From Candidatus Dormiibacterota bacterium (lineage in GTDB: Bacteria; Chloroflexota; Dormibacteria; Aeolococcales; Aeolococcaceae), in contig PLXL01000124.1 in the NCBI GenBank assembly GCA_003153215.1, positions 1 to 5,707 on the forward strand: a stretch of 5,707 nucleotides of DNA. The letters are read 5' to 3'. Position numbers and translations under genes: made by a program. Positions 1 through 5,674 of the stretch are shown here, piece after piece. Positions within the stretch are counted from its first letter, which is position 1, and each line of letters opens with the position of its first letter. The notes beneath the pieces are model-generated. The model did no database searches, had not been told where the DNA came from, and saw only the letters and a list, made by a program, of their open reading frames with translations.

Positions 1-919
1 CGCAGAGGGAGCTGAACCCGACGTCGATGCCGGTGTACAGGGGCGGGGCGGTGCCGCTGCAGGTCAGCTCCGGGTAGGAGGCGAGCGCCGCGTTCACGTG
101 GCCGGGGCCGTCGACCTCTGGGACCACCGTGACGTAGCGGCTGGCGGCATAGGCGACGATCTGCCGGTACTGGTCCTGGGTGTAATAGCCACCGGTTCCG
201 CCGCCCACCTCGGTGCTGCCGCCCACTGCGGTCAGCTGCGGCCAGCCGTTGATGGCGATCCGCCAGCCCTGGTCGTCGGTGAGATGCAGGTGCAGGATGT
301 TGATCTTGTAGAGGGCGATCTCGTCGATGTAGCGCTCCACGTCGGCCACGCTGAAGAAGTGACGGGCCACGTCCAGCATCGCCCCCCGCCACGGGTAGCG
401 GGGGCGGTCGACGATCTGCCCGCCGCTCACGGTCCACGGCCCGCGGCCCCCGGCGGTCTCGACGCTCCCGGGCAGCAGCTGGCGCAGGGTCTCGGCGCCG
501 TGGAAGAGGCCGGCCCCGGTGGCGGCGCGGATCACCACCGATCCGGGTCGCACCGTCAGCGTGTACCCCTCGTCTCCCAGGCTTGGGTCGGCGTCGCCGA
601 GCTCCACGGCGATCACGCTGCCGGCATGGGCTGCGCCCACCGTGATGGGGAGCGCGAAGCCCGTGCCGTGGCGGAGCAGCGCCGCCAGCCAGGTGGCGGT
701 CGGCTCCGCCACGGCCCCGCCGCTCACCGCGAGCACAGTCGAGCCGGTGAGCGTGAAGTCGGCGCTCGGGTCGGGGTGGAGCTCCATCGGGATCGGTATC
801 ACGTCGGTCATCGGGATGACCATGGGACTAGCCTCCTTGGGAGCTGGTGAAGCGCAGGCGGAGCCGAGGGCCGCACCCGCGCAGACCGCGACGGCCAGCA
901 GCGGTGCTGTCCGCCTCAC
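1..919 (-). CDS. Beta-N-acetylhexosaminidase, glycoside hydrolase family 20 (N-terminal 306 residues; C-terminus outside window)
   Basis: Probably removes terminal N-acetylhexosamine (GlcNAc) from chitobiose or chitooligosaccharides. The reading frame is open from a GTG at 919 through the left window edge. Residues about 40-165 look like the GH20b N-terminal domain. The GH20 TIM barrel begins near 172 (DRPRYPWRGAMLDVARHFF), followed by KINILHLHLTDDQGWRI at 205-221 and VVPEVDGPGH at 265-274, all classic family 20 segments. The catalytic Asp-Glu pair (HxGGDE) should lie just beyond residue 306 and is not in the window, so activity cannot be judged. Residues 1-31 resemble a signal peptide: RR, a hydrophobic stretch, then LGSACASP. 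The lipobox at Cys22 is poor (Gly at -3), and an AxA site at 21-23 also fits signal peptidase I. An in-frame TAG lies three codons before the GTG, so no start further upstream is possible. The GTG lacks a clear ribosome site, whereas Met33 (ATG at 823-821) has an ideal one. It follows nagA by 29 bases, probably in the same transcript. Confidence 0.93.
   Translation of the reverse strand, partial: MRRTAPLLAVAVCAGAALGSACASPAPKEASPMVIPMTDVIPIPMELHPDPSADFTLTGSTVLAVSGGAVAEPTATWLAALLRHGTGFALPITVGAAHAGSVIAVELGDADPSLGDEGYTLTVRPGSVVIRAATGAGLFHGAETLRQLLPGSVETAGGRGPWTVSGGQIVDRPRYPWRGAMLDVARHFFSVADVERYIDEIALYKINILHLHLTDDQGWRIAINGWPQLTAVGGSTEVGGGTGGYYTQDQYRQIVAYAASRYVTVVPEVDGPGHVNAALASYPELTCSGTAPPLYTGIDVGFSSLC
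832..838 (-). promoter_or_regulatory. Strong internal Shine-Dalgarno before the alternative GH20 start (ATG 823-821)
   Basis: On the minus strand AAGGAGG is followed by 8 bases and then ATG, close to an ideal ribosome binding site. It lies inside the sequence that encodes the putative signal peptide (Lys-Glu-Ala at 28-30). The ATG would give a protein starting MVIPMTDVIPIPM without the secretion signal and with the whole GH20b domain intact. The motif could also be a coincidence of coding. Confidence 0.55.
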
Positions 920-948
920 CGCCGGCTATCCGTCAATCTGCCGCCTCG

Positions 949-2049
949 TCACGCCGCGTATGCCTCCCTGCCTCCGACCAGCGTGCGCGTCACCTCGAGG
1001 GAGCCGTCGAGGACCGCGATGTCGGCGCGGCCCCCCATCCTCAGCTCTCCGAGGTCCGATCGCCGGAGCAGCCGCGCCGGCACGCGGGTCGCCGCTCCCA
1101 CCGCCAGCTCGAGGCCGGCTCCGACCGAGACCAGGTTCCGGACCGCCTGGTCGATGGCCACCACGCTCCCCGCCAGGGTGCCGTCGGCGAGCCGCGCCTC
1201 TCCCGCCCGGACCACGACCTCGCGATCCCCGAGGTGGTAGGTGCCGTCGCCGAGCCCGGCGGCCTCGATGGCGTCGCTGATCAGGACCAGGCGGTCGCCG
1301 GCGGTCGTCAGCAGCAGCCGGACGGTCTCCCGGGCCAGGTGGACGAAGTCGACGATGGCGGTCACGAAGACGTCGGGTCGGGAGAGGGCGACCCCCGCGA
1401 GGCCGGGGTCGCGGGGCGCCCAGGCGCGCATGGCGTTGAAGACGTGGGTCACCGCCCGTGCCCCTCGATCGAAGGCGGCGGTGGCGTCGTCTGCCCGGGC
1501 ATCGCTGTGTCCGAGCGAGACCACCAGGCCCCGCGCGACCAGATGCTCGACCAGCGCCAGGCCGCCCTCGATCTCGGGCGCCAAAGTGACGTAACCGACC
1601 GGACCGAGGGCGCAGAGGGCGTCCGCCACCTCCGTGCTGGCCGCCAGCAGGTGGCGCGGATTGTGGGCCCCGTGGTGCAGGGGGGAGATGAAAGGGCCCT
1701 CCAGGTGGGCGGGCAGCACCTGGGCGCCGGGCAGAGGGCCGTCGAGGGTGGAGAGAGTCACGATCGCCTCGCCGGCCACCTCGACCGGGGAGCTGACGAA
1801 GGTCGGTTGGAACGCGGTCACGCCCGTGCGCGCGAGCGCCTCCGAGGCCCGGGCATAGCCGGCGGTGTCGGCCGAGAGGAAGTCGACCCCGGCGACCCCG
1901 TTCACCTGGACGTCCACGAAACCGGGGATCGCCAGCCCGGTCGAGCCGGCGGGCGAGAGCCCCAGGCCGGAGACCAGGCCCTCCTCGACCGAGACGTCCC
2001 CGGGGAGGACGGTGCCCTCCACCAGGGAAGCTGCGACCCCCAGGCGCAT
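949..2049 (-). CDS. nagA: N-acetylglucosamine-6-phosphate deacetylase
   Basis: Cytoplasmic amidohydrolase that converts GlcNAc-6-phosphate to glucosamine-6-phosphate and acetate, the committed step of GlcNAc catabolism. The 366 residues are slightly shorter than E. coli NagA (382), mostly in the N-terminal beta-sandwich part. Visible family motifs: PGFVDVQVNG at 42-51 (the QxN variant typical of NagA in place of HxH), HLEGPF at 115-120 with metal-ligand Glu117, GHSDA at 180-184 (His181), THVFNAM at 201-207 (His202), VDFVH at 233-237 (substrate-binding His237), ISDA at 257-260 with catalytic Asp259, and DGTLAGS at 289-295. All key residues are present. The ATG at 2049-2047 is preceded by AAAGGGAA with 6 bases of spacing, a good ribosome site. 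It is the first gene of the leftward unit, downstream of a near-perfect dre-like operator. Its product GlcN-6-P is the known effector of Streptomyces DasR, so induction by feedback is expected. Confidence 0.96.
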   Translation of the reverse strand: MRLGVAASLVEGTVLPGDVSVEEGLVSGLGLSPAGSTGLAIPGFVDVQVNGVAGVDFLSADTAGYARASEALARTGVTAFQPTFVSSPVEVAGEAIVTLSTLDGPLPGAQVLPAHLEGPFISPLHHGAHNPRHLLAASTEVADALCALGPVGYVTLAPEIEGGLALVEHLVARGLVVSLGHSDARADDATAAFDRGARAVTHVFNAMRAWAPRDPGLAGVALSRPDVFVTAIVDFVHLARETVRLLLTTAGDRLVLISDAIEAAGLGDGTYHLGDREVVVRAGEARLADGTLAGSVVAIDQAVRNLVSVGAGLELAVGAATRVPARLLRRSDLGELRMGGRADIAVLDGSLEVTRTLVGGREAYAA

Positions 2050-2082
2050 GGTGTTCCCTTTGCCGCGTTGGATGCTACTGAT

Positions 2083-2098
2083 ACTGGTCTAGACCAAT
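2083..2098. promoter_or_regulatory. dre-like operator (DasR-type site) of the nagA unit
   Basis: The 16-mer ACTGGTCTAGACCAAT contains the perfect 12-bp palindrome TGGTCTAGACCA (2085-2096). From memory, the Streptomyces DasR consensus is ACTGGTCTAGACCACT, which differs at one position. It lies 33 bases upstream of the nagA start codon and begins directly after a candidate minus-strand -10 box, so a bound repressor would cover the transcription start. The regulator gene itself is not in this window. Confidence 0.87.
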
Positions 2099-2125
2099 TG
2101 TGACGGCCATCCGGGGTGATGGCAA
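2097..2125 (-). promoter_or_regulatory. Candidate sigma70-type promoter of nagA
   Basis: On the minus strand TTGCCA (2125-2120) is separated by 17 bases from CACAAT (2102-2097). These match TTGACA at 5 of 6 and TATAAT at 4 of 6 positions. The start point would fall near 2090, inside the dre palindrome, leaving a leader of about 40 bases. This is a pattern match only. A second possible -10 (TAGCAT, 2077-2072) has no convincing -35. Confidence 0.5.
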
Positions 2126-2201
2126 GCCGGGCGGGCTGCCCCTGGCCATTGGAGTGGGGCGTTCGAGTTTGCCGCCGCACGGATCACGGGGTTGCGATCT
2201 C

Positions 2202-2257
2202 ATACCAGCGGGTGGTTGACAGACCGCTCGGATTATGCCAGGCTGCGGAGCTGGTAT
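2202..2257. repeat. 8-bp inverted repeat flanking the dasA promoter (operator half-site)
   Basis: ATACCAGC at 2202-2209 is the exact reverse complement of GCTGGTAT at 2250-2257, which is the left arm of the dasA operator. The 40-base interval contains the candidate -35 and -10 boxes. The upstream copy lacks a recognisable second half-site. It may be an auxiliary half-operator or chance. Confidence 0.45.
2216..2244 (+). promoter_or_regulatory. Candidate promoter of the dasABC-like transporter operon
   Basis: A perfect TTGACA (2216-2221) is followed after 17 bases by CAGGCT (2239-2244), similar to the TAGRNT -10 of high-GC actinobacteria. The predicted start near 2251 falls at the left edge of the dasA operator, as at nagA. 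The leader would be about 80 bases. The -10 is weak, so confidence rests mainly on the -35 and the operator position. Confidence 0.55.
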
Positions 2258-2265
2258 AGACCAGT
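2250..2265. promoter_or_regulatory. dre-like operator (degenerate DasR-type site) of the transporter operon
   Basis: GCTGGTATAGACCAGT keeps both half-sites TGGT and ACCA with the correct 4-base centre. The centre is ATAG instead of CTAG, which breaks the perfect palindrome. Against the remembered consensus ACTGGTCTAGACCACT it differs at three positions, and the G at position 15 is commonly accepted. It sits at the predicted transcription start and 64 bases before the dasA start codon. Weaker repression than at nagA is a reasonable inference. Confidence 0.78.
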
Positions 2266-2298
2266 ACCGTCATCCGGGAGGAGGCGGGAGGGTTGGAG

Positions 2299-2311
2299 CC
2301 CCCGCTGGGGG
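2299..2311 (+). other. Small GC hairpin in the dasA leader
   Basis: CCCCC (2299-2303) and GGGGG (2307-2311) can pair around the loop GCT, ending 4 bases before the GGAGG ribosome site (2316-2320). It could affect access of ribosomes or mRNA stability, but such short GC stems are common in DNA of this composition. Confidence 0.3.
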
Positions 2312-2329
2312 TCATGGAGGCAGGCAGCC

Positions 2330-3634
2330 ATGGTGAAGCGTCGTCAGATCTGCACGGCGGCGGTCGCGCTGCTCACGGCGGGGCTGGCCGCGTGCGGCAG
2401 CAGTTCGACCGCGAGCGGCGGCAGCCCGACCGCCCCCCCGAAAGTCACCCTGAACGTGTGGCTGATGTCGGGGAGCGCCCCGGCCTCGCTGGTCACCGCC
2501 TGGAACACTCAGTTCGAGCAGGCCCATCCAAACGTCACCGTCAACGTCAGCCTGCAGCAGTGGACGGGCATCGTCACCAAGACGGATACGGCCCTGGCCA
2601 CCAGCACCCCGCCCGACGTCCTGGAGATGGGCAACACCTACGTGGCCAGCTTCGCCGCCACCGGCGGCCTGGCGGACCTCGACGGCGTCAGCTGGCAAAA
2701 CCAGAGCACCTGGCTGCAGAGCCTGACCGAGGCCGGCACCTACAACAGCAAGCTCTACGGGGTGCCGTACTACGCCGGCGACCGCATCGCCATCTACAAC
2801 ACCAACATGTTCGCCAAGGCGGGGATCACCGCGGCTCCCACCACCACCACGGACCTGCTCAGCGACTGCGCCAAGATCAAGGCGAGCGAGCCGAGCGGCA
2901 CCTCCTGCATCTACATCCCGGGTGAGTACTGGTACGCGATGGACTCCTTCCTCTTCGGTGAGTCGGGCAACAGCACGAGCGCCATCGCCACCCAGAGCGG
3001 CGGGAAGTGGACCGCCCAGTTCTCCTCGTCGGCTGACCAGACGGCGCTGAGCTGGATCTACACGAACCTCTTCCAGACCGGCTACGACCTGGCTCCGGCC
3101 ACCCAGAACGACACCACGACGACCACCAACACCGTCTTCGACAGCAGCAAGGCGGCGATCATCGTCGAGCCCGGCTGGGACTACGCGAGCGTCTACGGCA
3201 CCGGCACCACGTTTACCGCCTCCGACGTGGGCTCCTTCGCCCTCCCCGGGTACACCAGCAGCGCCCCGATGCCGACCTTCCTGGGCGGTTCCAACCTTGG
3301 CGTCGCTAAGAAGAGCCCCAACCAGAAGCTCGCTGAGGAGTACGTCCAGCTCGTGGCCGGCACTCAGTACCAGTCCGAGATGGCGACGGTGGGTGGGGTG
3401 ATCCCCAACAGCACCTCCCTGCTCAACCTGCAGGCTGAGAACCCGCCTCTCAACACCGCCGCGCTGGCGGCCAAGACGAGCTGGTTCACCCCCAACAGCC
3501 CTCAGGAGGCGACCGTCGAGAACGACAGCTACTACGAGGACCTCCTGGGAGCGATCTTCTCCGGGCAGCAGACCGCCAGCGCCGCTGCGGGCACGTACGA
3601 CAGCCAGATCGACAGCGTCCTGAACGGGTCCTGA
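2330..3634 (+). CDS. dasA: ABC transporter substrate-binding lipoprotein, DasA-like (chitobiose/chitooligosaccharide)
   Basis: Extracytoplasmic binding protein of family 1 (CUT1) that should capture a GlcNAc oligomer, probably N,N'-diacetylchitobiose, and deliver it to the permeases. It has 434 residues, normal for the family. Residues 1-22 are a lipoprotein signal: KRR, a hydrophobic stretch and the lipobox LAAC with Cys22, then a Ser/Gly/Thr linker to about residue 38. VTLNVWLMSGS at 39-49 starts the binding fold. PPDVLEMGNT at 94-103 and LYGVPYYAGDR at 142-152 resemble segments I recall from Streptomyces DasA. The ATG at 2330 is chosen because it gives the signal peptide directly and follows GGAGG (2316-2320) by 9 bases. 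The frame stays open to an ATG at 2192, but that extension reads through the promoter and operator and is rejected. It is the first gene of the transporter operon, 26 bases before permease 1. The exact ligand is inferred from context and resemblance; related CUT1 proteins bind other oligosaccharides. Confidence 0.9.
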   Translation: MVKRRQICTAAVALLTAGLAACGSSSTASGGSPTAPPKVTLNVWLMSGSAPASLVTAWNTQFEQAHPNVTVNVSLQQWTGIVTKTDTALATSTPPDVLEMGNTYVASFAATGGLADLDGVSWQNQSTWLQSLTEAGTYNSKLYGVPYYAGDRIAIYNTNMFAKAGITAAPTTTTDLLSDCAKIKASEPSGTSCIYIPGEYWYAMDSFLFGESGNSTSAIATQSGGKWTAQFSSSADQTALSWIYTNLFQTGYDLAPATQNDTTTTTNTVFDSSKAAIIVEPGWDYASVYGTGTTFTASDVGSFALPGYTSSAPMPTFLGGSNLGVAKKSPNQKLAEEYVQLVAGTQYQSEMATVGGVIPNSTSLLNLQAENPPLNTAALAAKTSWFTPNSPQEATVENDSYYEDLLGAIFSGQQTASAAAGTYDSQIDSVLNGS

Positions 3635-3660
3635 GCCCGGCAGTAGACTGACAAACCGAG

Positions 3661-4695
3661 ATGAGCGCCGTCGGGGAGGTCCCAGCCACACCTCGGCGGC
3701 ACCGCCTCGGTATCCGGAGGCCGGTGTCGGGGAATGAATCCCCGACACCGGCCGGGCCCGGGGGAGCGGCACCCGCCACCTCCCGGGCCCAGCGCCGGCT
3801 GGTGGGGCGTTGGGTCCCGTACGCTCTCTCCAGCCCGTCGCTGCTGGTGCTGGCCGCGATCGTCGGCTTCCCGCTGGTCTTCTCCCTGGTCATCTCCTTC
3901 CAGCACTTCCAGGGTTACCAGCTGGTCACCGGAGGGCCGACCCTCTGGGTCGGCTTCAGCAACTACCAGAACCTCTTCAGCGGTCAGTTCGTGCCGGTCC
4001 TGGTGCGCACCCTCTTCTTCCTCATCGGGACAGTGGGGATGACCCTCATCGTCGGCCTCGGCATGGCCATGCTGATGCGGCGCGCCCACACCTGGGCGCG
4101 GATCGTGCTCACCGTGGTGCTGGTGGCCGTGTGGGCGGTGCCCCAGATCACCGCGGCCCAGATCTTCATCTGGATCTTCGATCCCGTGTATGGAATCGCC
4201 AACTGGCTGCTCTCCGCCCTCCACCTGGGCAGCTACGCGAGCCTCTCCACCCACCAGTGGTACAACTCCGCTGTCTCGGTGCTGGCCCTGGCCGGAACCG
4301 TGGTGGTGTGGGGAGCGGTGCCGTTCGTGGCCATCACCCTCTTCGCCGGGCTGCTCCAGATCCCCGAGGAGCTGTACGAGGCGGCTCGGGTGGACGGCGC
4401 CAGCTGGGTGTCCCAGCTGCGCACCATCACCGTGCCGCTGCTGACGCCGATCCTGCTTCTCCTCGGCGTTCTCTCCATCATCTGGGACTTCAACGTGTAC
4501 AACCAGGTCGCGGTGCTGCAGAACGTGGGGGGCCTCAGCGACCAGACGACTACCTTCGGCGTGTGGGCGTATGACGTGGGCTTCGTTGGCAACAACTACG
4601 GCGCCGGAGCGGCCGTCACCATGCTCGGCGTCCTGCTGCTCTGCATCGTGACCGGCGCCGCGGTGCGCATGATGGTGCGGGGGACCAGGACATGA
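3661..4695 (+). CDS. dasB: Sugar ABC transporter permease, MalF-type, DasB-like
   Basis: Inner-membrane subunit that forms half of the import channel. The 344 residues show about six hydrophobic segments (roughly 54-80, 111-136, 146-172, 206-233, 258-280 and 312-335). The ATPase-docking EAA loop is EAARVDG at 240-246 followed by ITVPLL at 256-261, fitting EAA-x3-G-x9-I-x-x-P. It overlaps the next permease by four bases (ATGA), so the two are probably translationally coupled. The start is uncertain. The ATG at 3661 lacks a good ribosome site, and residues 1-47 are hydrophilic, rich in Pro, Gly and Ala, and use codons uncommon elsewhere in the window (AAT, GAA, ACA, GGA, GCA, AGG). That stretch also contains two strong hairpins. 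An in-frame GTG at 3802 (Val48), just before the first membrane segment, is an alternative but also has no clear ribosome site. Function as a carbohydrate permease is secure; substrate is inferred from neighbours. Confidence 0.92.
   Translation: MSAVGEVPATPRRHRLGIRRPVSGNESPTPAGPGGAAPATSRAQRRLVGRWVPYALSSPSLLVLAAIVGFPLVFSLVISFQHFQGYQLVTGGPTLWVGFSNYQNLFSGQFVPVLVRTLFFLIGTVGMTLIVGLGMAMLMRRAHTWARIVLTVVLVAVWAVPQITAAQIFIWIFDPVYGIANWLLSALHLGSYASLSTHQWYNSAVSVLALAGTVVVWGAVPFVAITLFAGLLQIPEELYEAARVDGASWVSQLRTITVPLLTPILLLLGVLSIIWDFNVYNQVAVLQNVGGLSDQTTTFGVWAYDVGFVGNNYGAGAAVTMLGVLLLCIVTGAAVRMMVRGTRT
3719..3753 (+). other. Perfect 14-bp stem-loop between dasA and the permease membrane domain
   Basis: GGCCGGTGTCGGGG (3719-3732) pairs without mismatch with CCCCGACACCGGCC (3740-3753) around the loop AATGAAT. 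No U-tract follows, so it does not look like an intrinsic terminator. It starts 85 bases after the dasA stop. Stem-loops behind binding-protein genes commonly protect the upstream mRNA and reduce expression of the permeases (malE-malF is the known case), and this one may do so although it lies within the annotated permease frame. Confidence 0.7.
3754..3790 (+). other. Second stem-loop, directly adjoining the first
   Basis: GGGCCCGGG (3754-3762) pairs with CCCGGGCCC (3782-3790) around a 19-base loop. The stem begins on the base after the first hairpin ends, so the two could stack. Each arm contains the self-complementary GGGCCC, so alternative pairings are possible. On its own a 9-bp GC stem is weaker evidence in this base composition. 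Confidence 0.45.
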
Positions 4696-5630
4696 CCGCG
4701 ATCGGACCCATGGGCGCCGAGGGCATCGCCGCCACGGCGAGGGTCACCTCGGTGCGGCGCCGCCGCCACGGCAGCACGCCCGCGACCGTGGCACTGCTGG
4801 TGATCGCGGCGATCTGGCTCTTCCCCATCTACTACATGCTGATCGACGCCTTCAAGCCCAACAACGATCTGCTCCACTACCCGCCCCAGCTCTGGCCGGC
4901 CCAGTGGACGCTGGCCAACTTCCAGGAGGCGTTCACGGTGAACGGGGCAGGGCCGACCGTCCCCCAGCCCAGCTTCCTGACCTCGCTGTTCCTGAGCGCG
5001 GTTGTGGCCCTGGTGGTGGTGGCCTTCTCGATGGCCATCTCGCTCTTCGCGTCCCTGGCCGTCGCCCGCTTCAACTTCCGCGGCCGCGGCACCATGCTGG
5101 TCGCCCTGCTGGTGGCCCAGATGGTCCCCTTCGCCTCCCTGCTCATCCCCATCTTCATCGAGCTCAACAGGGTCGGTCTGATCTTCACCGTACCGGCGCT
5201 CATCATCGCCTACGTGGCGCCGGTCCTTCCCTTCACCATCTGGACGCTGCGCGGCTTCGTCGCCTCCGTCCCGGTGGATATCGAGGAGGCGGCCCTCACC
5301 GACGGCTGCTCCCGCCTGAGCGCCTTCTGGAGGGTGATCTTCCCCCTCATCGCCCCGGGGTTGGTGGCCACCTCGATCTTCGCCTTCATCCTGGCCTGGA
5401 ATGACTACGTCTTCGCCTACACCATCCTGGGCAACTCCGGGACCGTTTTCGGCCAGACGGCGGAGACGGCGAGCGTGTTTCTGTTCGGATTGATCAACCC
5501 CAGCCGGGTGACGCCGTGGGGCGAGCTGTTCGCAGCCTCGCTGATCTTCACCCTTCCGGTGATGATCTTCTTCCTCATCATCCAGCGCCGGCTCGCCGCC
5601 GGGCTGACGGCCGGGGCGGTCAAGACATGA
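4692..5630 (+). CDS. dasC: Sugar ABC transporter permease, MalG-type, DasC-like
   Basis: Second channel subunit, expected to pair with the upstream permease. It has 312 residues with a basic N-terminal tail (VRRRRHG near 20-27) and about six hydrophobic segments (roughly 31-53, 97-122, 133-156, 163-185, 219-240 and 282-302). The EAA loop is EAALTDG at 199-205 with VIFPLI at 215-220. FILAWNDYVFAYTIL near 233-247 is typical of MalG-type permeases. The ATG at 4692 overlaps the stop of permease 1 in ATGA, indicating translational coupling. Its own stop overlaps the ATG of a 15-codon ORF in the same way. Substrate is inferred from the binding protein and the nagA/GH20 context. Confidence 0.93.
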   Translation: MTAIGPMGAEGIAATARVTSVRRRRHGSTPATVALLVIAAIWLFPIYYMLIDAFKPNNDLLHYPPQLWPAQWTLANFQEAFTVNGAGPTVPQPSFLTSLFLSAVVALVVVAFSMAISLFASLAVARFNFRGRGTMLVALLVAQMVPFASLLIPIFIELNRVGLIFTVPALIIAYVAPVLPFTIWTLRGFVASVPVDIEEAALTDGCSRLSAFWRVIFPLIAPGLVATSIFAFILAWNDYVFAYTILGNSGTVFGQTAETASVFLFGLINPSRVTPWGELFAASLIFTLPVMIFFLIIQRRLAAGLTAGAVKT

Positions 5631-5674
5631 CCTCGCCCGGGGGGCGGAGCGCGACCGCCAGGAGATCGATCTGA
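5627..5674 (+). CDS. Possible 15-residue ORF between permease 2 and the ATPase gene
   Basis: The ATG overlaps the dasC stop as ATGA, and its own TGA (5672-5674) is followed immediately by the ATG of the next gene (TGAATG). It would encode MTSPGGRSATARRSI, which I do not recognise. It has no separate ribosome site and would rely on coupling. It may only be a ribosome bridge that carries translation to the ATPase gene, or chance. Confidence 0.25.
   Translation: MTSPGGRSATARRSI

Noticed and set aside
98..850. Plus-strand open frame opposite the GH20 gene
   Set aside because: The minus strand encodes unmistakable GH20 segments throughout this stretch; the plus frame has shadow composition.
1129..1152. 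Inverted repeat GACCAGG / CCTGGTC within nagA, resembling operator half-sites
   Set aside because: The half-sites are in the wrong orientation and spacing for a dre site, and the sequence is explained by nagA coding.
2088..2093. XbaI site TCTAGA as a possible cloning junction
   Set aside because: It is the centre of the natural dre palindrome and lies in coherent intergenic sequence.
847..2103. 418-residue open frame on the plus strand opposite nagA
   Set aside because: nagA on the other strand has all catalytic motifs; the plus frame is rich in Arg, Gly, Asp, His and Gln without recognisable motifs and is a GC-bias artefact.
2192..2329. 46-residue N-terminal extension of the binding protein from an ATG at 2192
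   Set aside because: It reads through the TTGACA promoter and the dre-like operator, and it would bury a good lipoprotein signal peptide that starts at 2330 behind a proper ribosome site.
3719..3753. Rho-independent terminator after the binding-protein gene
   Set aside because: The stem is strong but is followed by more GC-rich sequence and no U-tract, and the downstream permeases must be transcribed from the same operon.
2312..3772. 486-residue open frame on the minus strand opposite the binding protein
   Set aside because: It is antisense to a clearly identified gene and has a low-complexity Arg/Gly/Ala/Val-rich composition, as expected from GC-biased codons read in reverse. No domain is recognisable.
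3734..4042. 102-residue frame starting at the ATG in the hairpin loop
   Set aside because: It is out of frame with the permease, Ser/Arg/Trp-rich, and lacks any membrane segment or motif.
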